Source: Burkholderia sp. NRF60-BP8 (GTDB lineage Bacteria; Pseudomonadota; Gammaproteobacteria; Burkholderiales; Burkholderiaceae). From it: a stretch of DNA of 64,000 nucleotides. Shown here piece by piece: positions 17,588-25,522 of the stretch. The stretch is from NCBI RefSeq assembly GCF_001522585.2, contig NZ_CP013373.1, positions 1,612,001 to 1,676,000 on the forward strand, read 5' to 3'. The notes beneath the pieces were generated by a model that made no database searches, had not been told where the DNA came from, and saw only the letters and a program-made list of their open reading frames with translations. Every line of letters begins with the position of its first letter. Within the stretch, counting starts at the first letter, position 1. The position numbers and the translations under genes were made by a program.

Positions 17588-19120
17588 CTATCGAGGCGGA
17601 GACAGCCGCCTGAAGCGCTTCCACAATTTTTTCAAGTGAGCGTAATCGGCGGCCACGCGCGAAGCCCAGAACCCTCGCACGAAAGCTGCGCCTGATGCGG
17701 TATCGGCGTGGGCGCGGGGAAGCAAATCCAGCAGACGGTCCGCGACCACCGCGTCGTTGCGCCAGCCCAGATCGTCCTGCAGCGTACTCAACGTCGCCAC
17801 GTAATGCTTCACGGCCGACTTCGAAAACAACGAGGCAAAGAATTCCGTCGCATACCGAAGTTTCTTCGCGGCGATACGCGCCCGATGCCGGCGGCGATCG
17901 TCGAGCCCGGCCAGCCCGCGGCCGCGCTTGAGCAACTTTTTATGCCTGCGACGCACTATGTCGGATGCGAGCCGCTTCGCCGGCTTTTGCACGGCTTCGG
18001 ACGCCTCGGGCGACATGCCGTCACGCCAGCGTGCACCGTTTAGCCATAGCGTCAGTTGCAGAATCAGTCGCGTGTAGCGGACGGACTCCGCGGCAGCGGC
18101 CGCCTTGGCGCGCTTTTCCGTCGCCACCCGCTGGCACGCGCGTTCCACTGCCCGACGTTCCGGCTTCTTCTGCGTTTGCTCGAGTGCCTGGCCGAGTGTC
18201 GAGCGAACGAGTACCTCCCAGTCGCGCGCCTCTCCGAGCTCCGATGCGATCCAGCGCAGTTCGTCCTGAAGCCCCGGATAAGGGGGAATAACCTTGTCGA
18301 ACAGATCGAGCGCCGAGCGCAGACGCCGCAGGCCGACCCGCATCTGATGCACGCTCGACGGGTCGTGACCGGACACGACACCGCGTTCGTTCGCGTGAAT
18401 ATGCTCGAGGCAATTGTGCGCGATCTGGCGGAAGGCGTCTTCGATGCTGTCCCGTTTATGGAGCGTCACCGACTTCGCTTTCACGGGTGTCTGGTGTCGT
18501 TGCACAAGCATTTCGTAGCCGCGATCGGCCTTGCTCAGGTGGTCGAAGCGCAACGGGACCGTCTCTAGCAGATCGAGCGCGATCTGATAGAGACGGTCGG
18601 GCCGGCCACGCTTCAATTCCATCTCGACCGCGACGATGGGCGTCGAAGCCGTGTCGGTTTCGATGGTGCCCTCGTCGATCGCAAACTCGACTTCTTCGTC
18701 CGACGGCAGGCGCAATGGCAGCACCGTGCGGCGAATCCTGGTGACGAAGCGCGCTTCGAGATTCGAAGCGGTGCGTTCGTCGCGAATCAGCTTTCCCAGA
18801 TCGCTGTCGGCGGGGATCGAATCGGTGAACAAGCTCAGATTCGGTGCGTGACCGTCGACCGGTATTTCGAATTCGTCGCGCTCGTACACGCCTGCCTGCG
18901 CCGAGCCGTCGAGCTTGATGGTCTGGACCGTCCCGTCACCGTGATCGCGCACGCGCAGCGACGCATTGCAGCGGCGAAATGCGAGTTCCGATGTGTCGTA
19001 GTAGGTGCTGACGAGCGTTGTGTCCGACCACCCGGCGTTCCTGCTTTTCGCGAACAGCGGCGACTCGCGGATTCGACCCACGTGCTCGCGGTCTACCAGC
19101 AGCTTCAGTTCCCTTTCCAT
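17588..19120 (-). CDS. CYTH-CHAD domain protein (inorganic triphosphatase type)
   Basis: A 510-residue two-domain protein. Residues 1 to about 200 are a CYTH domain: it begins with the EREL K pattern (ExExK metal and phosphate site) and has the acidic and basic strand residues of the triphosphate tunnel. From about residue 220 a CHAD domain follows, with HQMRVGLRRLRSALDLF and RIAAKKLRYATEFF, the conserved His and basic helices that bind polyphosphate. Related E. coli YgiF hydrolyses inorganic tripolyphosphate. Role here: short-chain polyphosphate hydrolysis or polyphosphate-granule association. ATG has GGGAG upstream. Confidence 0.9.
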   Translation of the reverse strand: MERELKLLVDREHVGRIRESPLFAKSRNAGWSDTTLVSTYYDTSELAFRRCNASLRVRDHGDGTVQTIKLDGSAQAGVYERDEFEIPVDGHAPNLSLFTDSIPADSDLGKLIRDERTASNLEARFVTRIRRTVLPLRLPSDEEVEFAIDEGTIETDTASTPIVAVEMELKRGRPDRLYQIALDLLETVPLRFDHLSKADRGYEMLVQRHQTPVKAKSVTLHKRDSIEDAFRQIAHNCLEHIHANERGVVSGHDPSSVHQMRVGLRRLRSALDLFDKVIPPYPGLQDELRWIASELGEARDWEVLVRSTLGQALEQTQKKPERRAVERACQRVATEKRAKAAAAAESVRYTRLILQLTLWLNGARWRDGMSPEASEAVQKPAKRLASDIVRRRHKKLLKRGRGLAGLDDRRRHRARIAAKKLRYATEFFASLFSKSAVKHYVATLSTLQDDLGWRNDAVVADRLLDLLPRAHADTASGAAFVRGFWASRVAADYAHLKKLWKRFRRLSPPR

Positions 19121-19657
19121 TGCACTCCCTTGCTGTCGTCATCGGCCGGTCAGCTCGCACGCCGTTCGGCGGCGACGCTTCGCCGTCTGACGCAGGCGAG
19201 CATTTTTTGCACCCTTCGGCGGCGGCCTTGACCGTCCCGCCGATGGCGCCCGGCATGCCGACATACCCGGCGGGCTCGCGCCCGCCTGCATCTTCCCCGT
19301 CATGCGCCGAGGTCCGGACACGTACAGGTGCGCGAGCCAGGTAAAACGTACAAATCGACTGGTCGTCATCGGGAAGGGGCCATTCGAATCGAAGCGGTTC
19401 GACCGGTTACGCGCTGCTGGTGGGTACGCGGCTTGCTGCACACGAGCACCCGGACCGATGCGTGACGTTTCCACTACGCGACCTGACGCGTCGGGACTGG
19501 CGCAGTGCGATCGATCCGAAGGCGTTGCGCAAACGCCGGCGTTCGCGGCAGCCTGGAGACAGCCTCGACCGGGCTGTCACGACAGCGACAAGGTGCTGCT
19601 CGCGCTGGTGGACGATTGGAAGAGGGCTCGGCATGGAATCACGAGATCCGGCAGTTC
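19121..19657. other. 537-bp stretch without a supported gene
   Basis: Between the divergent CYTH-CHAD and SulP genes. Several frames are open but none shows a start with a ribosome-binding site, domain-like sequence or consistent codon bias. It presumably holds both promoters; I could not pick out clear -35 and -10 boxes. Confidence 0.5.
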
Positions 19658-21436
19658 ATGAGCCGGCCACGACGCGCGGAGGCGACACGTGTGGCCGGCG
19701 ATAGCCTCGTACGACGATTGAAGGAAATCGCGTGCCGCGTGCCCGGTATCGCATGGCTCGGCACGTACAGGATGGCCTGGCTGGCGGGCGACGCCACCGC
19801 GGGGGTGACGCTGAGCGCCGTGCTGGTGCCCGCCGGCATGGCCTATGCGATCGCGTCCGGCCTGTCCGCCGCGTCGGGGCTCTATGCGTCGATTGCCGCG
19901 CTGGTCACTTATGCGGTGTTCGGACCGAGCCGCATCCTCGTGCTCGGGCCAGATTCCGCGCTCATTGCGCTGATCGCGGCGAGCATCGTACCGCTCGCGC
20001 ACGGCAACTCCGCGCATGCGGCGGCGCTCGCGGGCGCGCTTGCGTTGCTGTCCGGCGGCCTGTGTCTGGCGGTTGGCCTGTTCCGGCTGGGCTTCATCAC
20101 CGATCTGCTGTCTACGCCGATCCGCTACGGCTATCTGAACGGCATCATCGTCACGATCATCGTCAGCCAGTTACCGAAGCTGCTCGGCCTGACCGTGCAT
20201 GAAGCGTCGATTCTGCAGCAACTGCGCGCAGTCGCGAGCGCCATGGCTGCCGGCAAAACCAACCTCGCGGCCTTGTCGATCGGTGTGCTGTCGCTCGCCG
20301 TCATTCTCGCGTTCAGACGCTGGGCGCCGAAAGTGCCGGGGGTGCTGGTCGCCGTGGTCGTCGCGACCGTCGGGACCGCCTGTTTCGATCTGGCGGCCCG
20401 GGCCGGCGTCAGCGTAGTGGGCACATTGCCTCGGGGGCTGCCGTTGCCGCGTTTTCCGGCGCTTGCGTCGAGCGAATGGCTCGCACTATCGGCCAGTGCC
20501 GCCGCCATCGCGCTGGTGTCGTTTACGGACATCAGCATGCTGTCGCAGATATACGGGCTGCGCAGCGGCGACGGTGTCGACCGCAATCGCGAATTCGTCG
20601 CGCTCGGGATCGCGAATATCGCGGCGGGACTGTTCCAGGGCTTTTCGGTCGCGGCCAGCGGATCGCGCACGCCGGTCGCCGAGGGGGCCGGTGCGAAGAG
20701 TCAGGCCTGCGGCCTGATTGCCGCGCTCATCGTGGCGGCGTTGCTGGTTTTTGCCCCGCAGGCGCTCCGCGATACGCCGCAAGCCACCCTGGGGGCCGTG
20801 GTCGTGGCCGCCTCGTTTTCGTTGATCGAAATCGCCGGCCTGCGGCGGCTTTACCGGCTGCGCCGTCCGGAATTCGTGCAGTCGCTCGCATGCTTTGCCG
20901 GGGTCGTGCTGTCGGGCGTGGTGGCTGGCGTGGGTATCGCACTCGGGCTTGCCGTGCTGGCCTTCCTCTGGAGGGCGTGGCGTCCTTATTCGGCCGTGCT
21001 CGGCCGGCGCGACGGCGTGAAGGGCTATCACGATATCGCGCGTCATCCGGACGCGCGGCGCATCCCCGGGCTGGTTCTGCTGCGCTGGGATGCGCCGCTG
21101 TTCTTCGCCAATGCGGAAATCTTTCGCGAGCGCGTGATGAGCGCGGCGCGCGATGCGCCTACCCGTACCCGTTGGGTCGCCATCGCGGCCGAGCCCGTGA
21201 CGGATATCGACGTCACCGCCGCCGACATGCTGGCGAGGCTCGACGACGAACTCGACGATGCGGACATGCAGCTATGCTTCGCGGAACTCAAGGGGCCGGT
21301 CAAGGACAGCCTGAAGCGATACGGATTGTACGAGCGGATCGGCGAGGATCATTTCATGCCGACGGTCGGCGAAACCGTGTCGGCGTATCTGAAATCTCAT
21401 TCGGTCGAGTGGCACGATTGGGAAGGCGAAGGATGA
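19658..21436 (+). CDS. Second SulP-family anion transporter with STAS domain
   Basis: A 592-residue SulP transporter, distinct from the one at 7166. It contains the family segment LVPAGMAYAIASGLSAASGLYASIAALV (seen as VPAGMAYAIASGLSAASGLY, about residues 58-77), the GPDSALIALIAA segment, 10-12 membrane helices and a C-terminal STAS domain (from about residue 470, near IPGLVLLRWDAPLFFAN, with TDIDVTAADML at the usual phosphorylatable position). Start is uncertain; ATG 19658 is chosen, and an in-frame GTG at 19691 is possible. Substrate unknown. Confidence 0.85.
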   Translation: MSRPRRAEATRVAGDSLVRRLKEIACRVPGIAWLGTYRMAWLAGDATAGVTLSAVLVPAGMAYAIASGLSAASGLYASIAALVTYAVFGPSRILVLGPDSALIALIAASIVPLAHGNSAHAAALAGALALLSGGLCLAVGLFRLGFITDLLSTPIRYGYLNGIIVTIIVSQLPKLLGLTVHEASILQQLRAVASAMAAGKTNLAALSIGVLSLAVILAFRRWAPKVPGVLVAVVVATVGTACFDLAARAGVSVVGTLPRGLPLPRFPALASSEWLALSASAAAIALVSFTDISMLSQIYGLRSGDGVDRNREFVALGIANIAAGLFQGFSVAASGSRTPVAEGAGAKSQACGLIAALIVAALLVFAPQALRDTPQATLGAVVVAASFSLIEIAGLRRLYRLRRPEFVQSLACFAGVVLSGVVAGVGIALGLAVLAFLWRAWRPYSAVLGRRDGVKGYHDIARHPDARRIPGLVLLRWDAPLFFANAEIFRERVMSAARDAPTRTRWVAIAAEPVTDIDVTAADMLARLDDELDDADMQLCFAELKGPVKDSLKRYGLYERIGEDHFMPTVGETVSAYLKSHSVEWHDWEGEG

Positions 21437-21820
21437 TGCGCCGCGTCCGGACGACGACGACGGGGTGCGGGTAGCGAGACGCGCGTCGCGAAAGCCGTTC
21501 CTTGCGAAGCGCACGCAGCCAGTACTGTTCGCACGCAGCCCGCGCTGGGCGGGCAGGCATCACCGCGACGGTGGCGACGAGATCGTCCGGTTCGCCGCGG
21601 CCCGACATGCACGGTACCGACTGCGCCTGGTCGGCCGGTTCATGACTCGCTGCGGAGTCTGGCCGTCAGGCCGGGCGATCGCCGCCCCAGTCGCCCCGTT
21701 GCGGCAACCGGCAATGGCCGGCATTGAATTTCCCCGACGCGCAATGGTCGGCCGTGCCCGGCGGCCGGTCTTCATTCGTTCCGGGTTCGGGCGGAAGGAC
21801 GACCGGTGCAACAGCGGGAA
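21437..21820. other. 384-bp stretch without a supported gene
   Basis: Between the convergent SulP and AsmA-like genes. Frames here are open only through high GC content; I see no gene, and no strong hairpin with a T run. Confidence 0.5.
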
Positions 21821-24202
21821 TCAGCGCGTTGTCTTGGGTAACGGCATGCCGAGGACGGAGGAACGAGTCGCGTCCCCGACCGGCGTGCCCGGCGGCAGGC
21901 GCAGTCCTTTGGCCTTCTTGCGTTGGCCCGGCGGCGGGGCGGTCGGTTGCTGCGACTGCATCGCCGCGATCAGTTGCTGGCACGGCAGCGGTTTGTTGTT
22001 GCTCGGCGCGATCAACGGAATCAGCGCGGCGAACGGATTGACGATGCCGAGGCCGACCATCGCGCCGCCGCGTAGCGCGAGCGCGGTCGGGTTCACGCCG
22101 ACGTGCGGATTCTTGAATGTGCCCTTGACGTAGAGCGGCGAGCGCAGCGTGAAAATGCGAAAGCCCTTCGTGTGCGGGTGGACGCCGAGATCCATCGTTT
22201 CGTTCTTCATGTTCACCTTGCCGTCGATGTTGATGACGGCGTCGTCCGTGTCGAGTGCGAACGCATGCGAATCGAGCACGCCATCGGTGACGACGAAATC
22301 GGCGGCCGCGCAGTTGATGTGCACGGTGCGATCGCCATACAGCTTTTCGTAGACGACATTCGCGACGTTCAGGCCGGCGGCTTCCATGAGCAGTCGGCTC
22401 AGCACGCCGTCGGTGACGAGCAGCTTCACCTCGCCGTTGGCGCTGGCCGCGAGCGCCGCCGGCGTGTTGCCGGTCGCGGACAACTGCGCGTCGCCATTGA
22501 CTTCGCCGAGCGCGCTTTGCATCGTCTTCACGGTGGGCAGCAACTGCTTCAGCTTGAGATGGCGCACGCGCGTCGACGCGCGCGCCTTGAGCGGCCGCTC
22601 GCGGCCGTCGAGATGAAGATCCGATGCGATCGCGCCACCCGCGACGCCGAACTTGAGCGGCTCCAGCGACAGCACGCCATCGATCATCACGATGTGCGTG
22701 TACAGATCCGTAATGGGCAGCGCCGGATCCTTGACGATGCGGCGGCCCGTGAATTTCACGTCGGCATCGATCGCCTTCCAGCGCTCGGTCCTGAAGCCCT
22801 CGACAGGCAGGGCCTTGTTCGCCGGCTGACGCGCGGTGTCGCCGCGCCTGGCCTTGCTCGCGTTGCTGTCCGCGCCGATCACCGGTGCCAGATCCTTGAA
22901 CTGCAGCAGATTCGAGACCACCTCGCCCGTGAGCAGCGGTCGCGGTGCGCGCTGCGTATAGATCAGCGTGCCGTCGAGATCGCTGCCGCCCACCCGGCTT
23001 GAAAATTTTTCATAACGGAACACGCTGCCGCCGGGTTTGATGTTGCCTGTCAGATGACCCTCCGTGGCATAGGGCGGGGTCTGGGGGAGCGTGATGCCCG
23101 TCAATGGATACAGGCGATCGAGGCTCGAGCCTTGCAGCCACAGGCGCAAATCGACGGCAGCCAGATGGGCGGGGTCGGTGACGGTCCCAACCAATGAAAC
23201 ATGCAGGTCGCCCGCCTTGACGTCGGCCTGTACCGGGACGGGCCGCGACGCGTCCTGCAGCGCGAGCACGCCGCCGAGCTTGCCGCTGCCCGACAGCGCC
23301 GAATGCTTGTAGCTGCCTGTCGCTGTCCAGCCGATGCCGTATTGCGGCTCGCTCGTCGGTTGCGTGACGGCGGCAGGCGTTCCGCTTGCAGGCTGTTGGC
23401 CGGCCGAAGCGGGGCTTCCGAGCATGGTCGGCGCTGCCGATACGCCGGATGCCGACGCCGCCGACGCCGCAGATGCCGCCGACGCCGCAGATGCCGCCGC
23501 TTGCGCCTGCGTGCTCAGTTTTCGCGCGCCGCGCTTGCCGACCACGTCGGCCGATGCGCTGCGCGACTTGTTTTCCTGTTGCTTCAGGACTTCGCCGATC
23601 GGGATCGCATGACCGAGCGTATTGACCGTCGCCTGCATCGCCACGTCTTGTGGCTGGTCGGACAGCGCGATGTTGCCCTGGTCGAGCCGAATGTCGTGCA
23701 GGTCGAGCTTCCACTCGAGCGGGTGCGCGGAGGACTTGAGCTTGAAGGTCCAGTTGTTTCGTCCATCGGCGACGCGTTCGAGGTCGATGGAAGGACGCAC
23801 CAGGTTGATGGTCGGAATGACGATGTCGTGCGTGAGCAGCGGAAGCAGCTTCACCTGGAAGTCGATTTCGTCGAGCGTGGCGAAGTACCGCTGTTTCGTC
23901 CAGTCCGGGTTCGCGATCGTGATGTTTCGCGCCGCAAAGGTGGGCCAAAGAATCCACGCGCGCCAGCCGGTTTCGCCGCTGGCGCGATGCCAGCTCACGG
24001 TCAGGTCGCCGTTGATCGTGAACGCACGACCGATCGCGGCGCTCACCTTGTCGTCGACCATGGGCCGCGCCCGGTTCCAGTCGAACGTGAAGACGAACAG
24101 CGCGATCGCCGCGATCAGAATGATCAGTACTGCGACGAGCCACGCAACGACTTTGCCTGCCATTCTGGCGATCGTCATTCCGGACGCGTTCAGTTGAGCC
24201 AT
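21821..24202 (-). CDS. AsmA-family protein
   Basis: A 793-residue envelope protein. One N-terminal membrane anchor (about residues 13-33, VVAWLVAVLIILIAAIALFV) precedes the AsmA entry motif FDWNRARPMVDDKVSAAIGR and a long predicted beta-rich periplasmic region. The C-terminal part (MNIDGKVNMKNETMDLGVHP-like sequence) is the conserved AsmA_2 region. AsmA-like proteins are now viewed as bridge-like lipid transport or outer-membrane assembly factors. Around residues 235-250 there is an Ala/Ser repeat encoded by an 18-bp tandem repeat. It is divergent from the ferritin-like gene. Confidence 0.87.
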   Translation of the reverse strand: MAQLNASGMTIARMAGKVVAWLVAVLIILIAAIALFVFTFDWNRARPMVDDKVSAAIGRAFTINGDLTVSWHRASGETGWRAWILWPTFAARNITIANPDWTKQRYFATLDEIDFQVKLLPLLTHDIVIPTINLVRPSIDLERVADGRNNWTFKLKSSAHPLEWKLDLHDIRLDQGNIALSDQPQDVAMQATVNTLGHAIPIGEVLKQQENKSRSASADVVGKRGARKLSTQAQAAASAASAASAASAASASGVSAAPTMLGSPASAGQQPASGTPAAVTQPTSEPQYGIGWTATGSYKHSALSGSGKLGGVLALQDASRPVPVQADVKAGDLHVSLVGTVTDPAHLAAVDLRLWLQGSSLDRLYPLTGITLPQTPPYATEGHLTGNIKPGGSVFRYEKFSSRVGGSDLDGTLIYTQRAPRPLLTGEVVSNLLQFKDLAPVIGADSNASKARRGDTARQPANKALPVEGFRTERWKAIDADVKFTGRRIVKDPALPITDLYTHIVMIDGVLSLEPLKFGVAGGAIASDLHLDGRERPLKARASTRVRHLKLKQLLPTVKTMQSALGEVNGDAQLSATGNTPAALAASANGEVKLLVTDGVLSRLLMEAAGLNVANVVYEKLYGDRTVHINCAAADFVVTDGVLDSHAFALDTDDAVINIDGKVNMKNETMDLGVHPHTKGFRIFTLRSPLYVKGTFKNPHVGVNPTALALRGGAMVGLGIVNPFAALIPLIAPSNNKPLPCQQLIAAMQSQQPTAPPPGQRKKAKGLRLPPGTPVGDATRSSVLGMPLPKTTR
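23451..23500. repeat. 18-bp tandem repeat inside the AsmA-like gene
   Basis: Two identical 18-base units starting at 23457 and 23475, with partial copies either side, encode Ala-Ala-Ser triplets. The unit is a multiple of three, so copy-number change keeps the frame. Confidence 0.75.
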
Positions 24203-24383
24203 GGCGAAGGTCTAGAGGTTGGCGGTCCGGCCCCTCACGGGCCGGCCTTCGGCAGGAAGGCAGCAATCGCCGTACCGCGAGCGGGCCCATGCGTTGCGGG
24301 ACGATCGAGCAGTACCGAGCAGGTATCGATTTTGCTGTCCACATCGGGCAGCAGATTTTCTTACCGGATAAAGGAGCAGATCG

Positions 24384-24956
24384 ATGACGAAATCACCTGC
24401 AACCCATGACGCCGTACCTGAATCCAGCGACCCGTTCGTACTGGACCTCAAGAAAATTCGCGAAGACGCGCGCAAGCACATGTCGGACGGCCCGGTCACG
24501 CAAACGTACGGCGCGGACCGCACCAAGGTGCTGAAGCTGCTCAATGACGCGCTGGCGACCGAGATCGTCTGCACGCTGCGTTACAAGCGGCATTACTTCA
24601 TGGCCAGGGGCATCAATTCGGAAGCCGTGGCGCAGGAATTCGCGCAGCATGCGACCGAAGAGCAGGAGCACGCCGACCGGATCGCCGAGCGCATCGTGCA
24701 GCTCGGCGGCGAACCCGATTTCGCGCCGGACGGCCTGAAAACGCGTGCGCATTCGGAGTACCGGGAAGGCACGGACCTGACCAGCATGATCGGCGAGAAT
24801 CTGGTCGCCGAGCGGATTGCCATCGATACGTATCGGGAGATCATCCGCTACCTCGGCGAGAAGGATGTCACGACGCGCCGGCTGTTCGAGGAGATTCTCG
24901 CGGTCGAGGAAGAGCATGCCGACGATATGGCCGATCTGCTCCAGGGGCGCGGATAG
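24384..24956 (+). CDS. Ferritin-like (bacterioferritin/Dps-type) protein
   Basis: A 190-residue four-helix ferritin-like protein. Candidate di-iron ligands are visible in helix order: Glu in LATEIVCTLRYKRHYF, EEQEHAD, the Glu of ERIAIDTYREII and EEEHADDM. An N-terminal extension of about 40 polar residues precedes the helical core. It most likely stores or oxidises iron and protects against peroxide. ATG at 24384 has AAGGAG seven bases upstream. The heme-binding Met of classical Bfr is not obvious. Confidence 0.85.
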   Translation: MTKSPATHDAVPESSDPFVLDLKKIREDARKHMSDGPVTQTYGADRTKVLKLLNDALATEIVCTLRYKRHYFMARGINSEAVAQEFAQHATEEQEHADRIAERIVQLGGEPDFAPDGLKTRAHSEYREGTDLTSMIGENLVAERIAIDTYREIIRYLGEKDVTTRRLFEEILAVEEEHADDMADLLQGRG

Positions 24957-25148
24957 TCCGTTGAAGACGTCGCGCCGGGGAACCCAGGCAACGCCTGCGG
25001 GCTGGGCGATAGGCGCGGGAAGGGCGCCCGATCGGGCCGTCCTTCCCGCGAGAATGTTTTCTGCACCCGGGCGCGCCGGGAGGCGCGGGGCCCGCGAGTC
25101 TTCGCACAAGGTGTGCGCGTGCGGTGTTTCTTGAGCTCGAAACGAAAA

Positions 25149-25176
25149 AAGGCCGGCTGAAAGCCGACCTTTTTAA
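25149..25176 (-). terminator. Intrinsic terminator of tRNA-Leu copy 3
   Basis: Same GGCCGGC hairpin as at copies 1 and 2, again with the base change that makes a G-U pair in minus-strand RNA, followed by a T run on that strand. Confidence 0.75.
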
Positions 25177-25184
25177 AAAACAGA

Positions 25185-25271
25185 TGGTGCCCAGGAGAGG
25201 ACTCGAACCTCCACGATGTTGCCACCGCTAGGACCTGAACCTAGTGCGTCTACCAATTCCGCCACCTGGGC
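25185..25271 (-). tRNA. tRNA-Leu (CAG), copy 3
   Basis: An 87-base minus-strand tRNA identical to copy 2; anticodon CAG, long variable arm, encoded CCA. It lies about 9.7 kb from copy 2, with the same terminator but a diverged promoter region. Confidence 0.97.
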
Positions 25272-25307
25272 ACGTTTTGCAGTAGCTGCTTGCTGCAAAG
25301 AAGTGAA

Positions 25308-25335
25308 ATTATAGCGCCCCAATTATTCCTGTCAA
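25308..25335 (-). promoter_or_regulatory. Sigma-70 promoter of tRNA-Leu copy 3
   Basis: Minus-strand TTGACA, 16-base spacer, consensus TATAAT. The spacer differs from copies 1 and 2. Confidence 0.78.
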
Positions 25336-25522
25336 CATCTTTTTGCGGTGCATCGCAAACCGGCCGCCGCCGTGCGCGGCCGCGGCATTCCCGACATTTG
25401 GCGGCACGGGCGGGTGATAGAATGACCCGCCGCCGTCAATATAGAACTGTCTCGGACGGACACCTCTATGTTGATGCCGTGCACCATCGGTCAACGCAAC
25501 GAGAACAATCATCGACAAACCC

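Noticed and set aside
19302..19661. A 119-codon ORF before the second SulP gene.
   Set aside because: No ribosome-binding site, no family features and unusual composition; it probably covers the promoter region.
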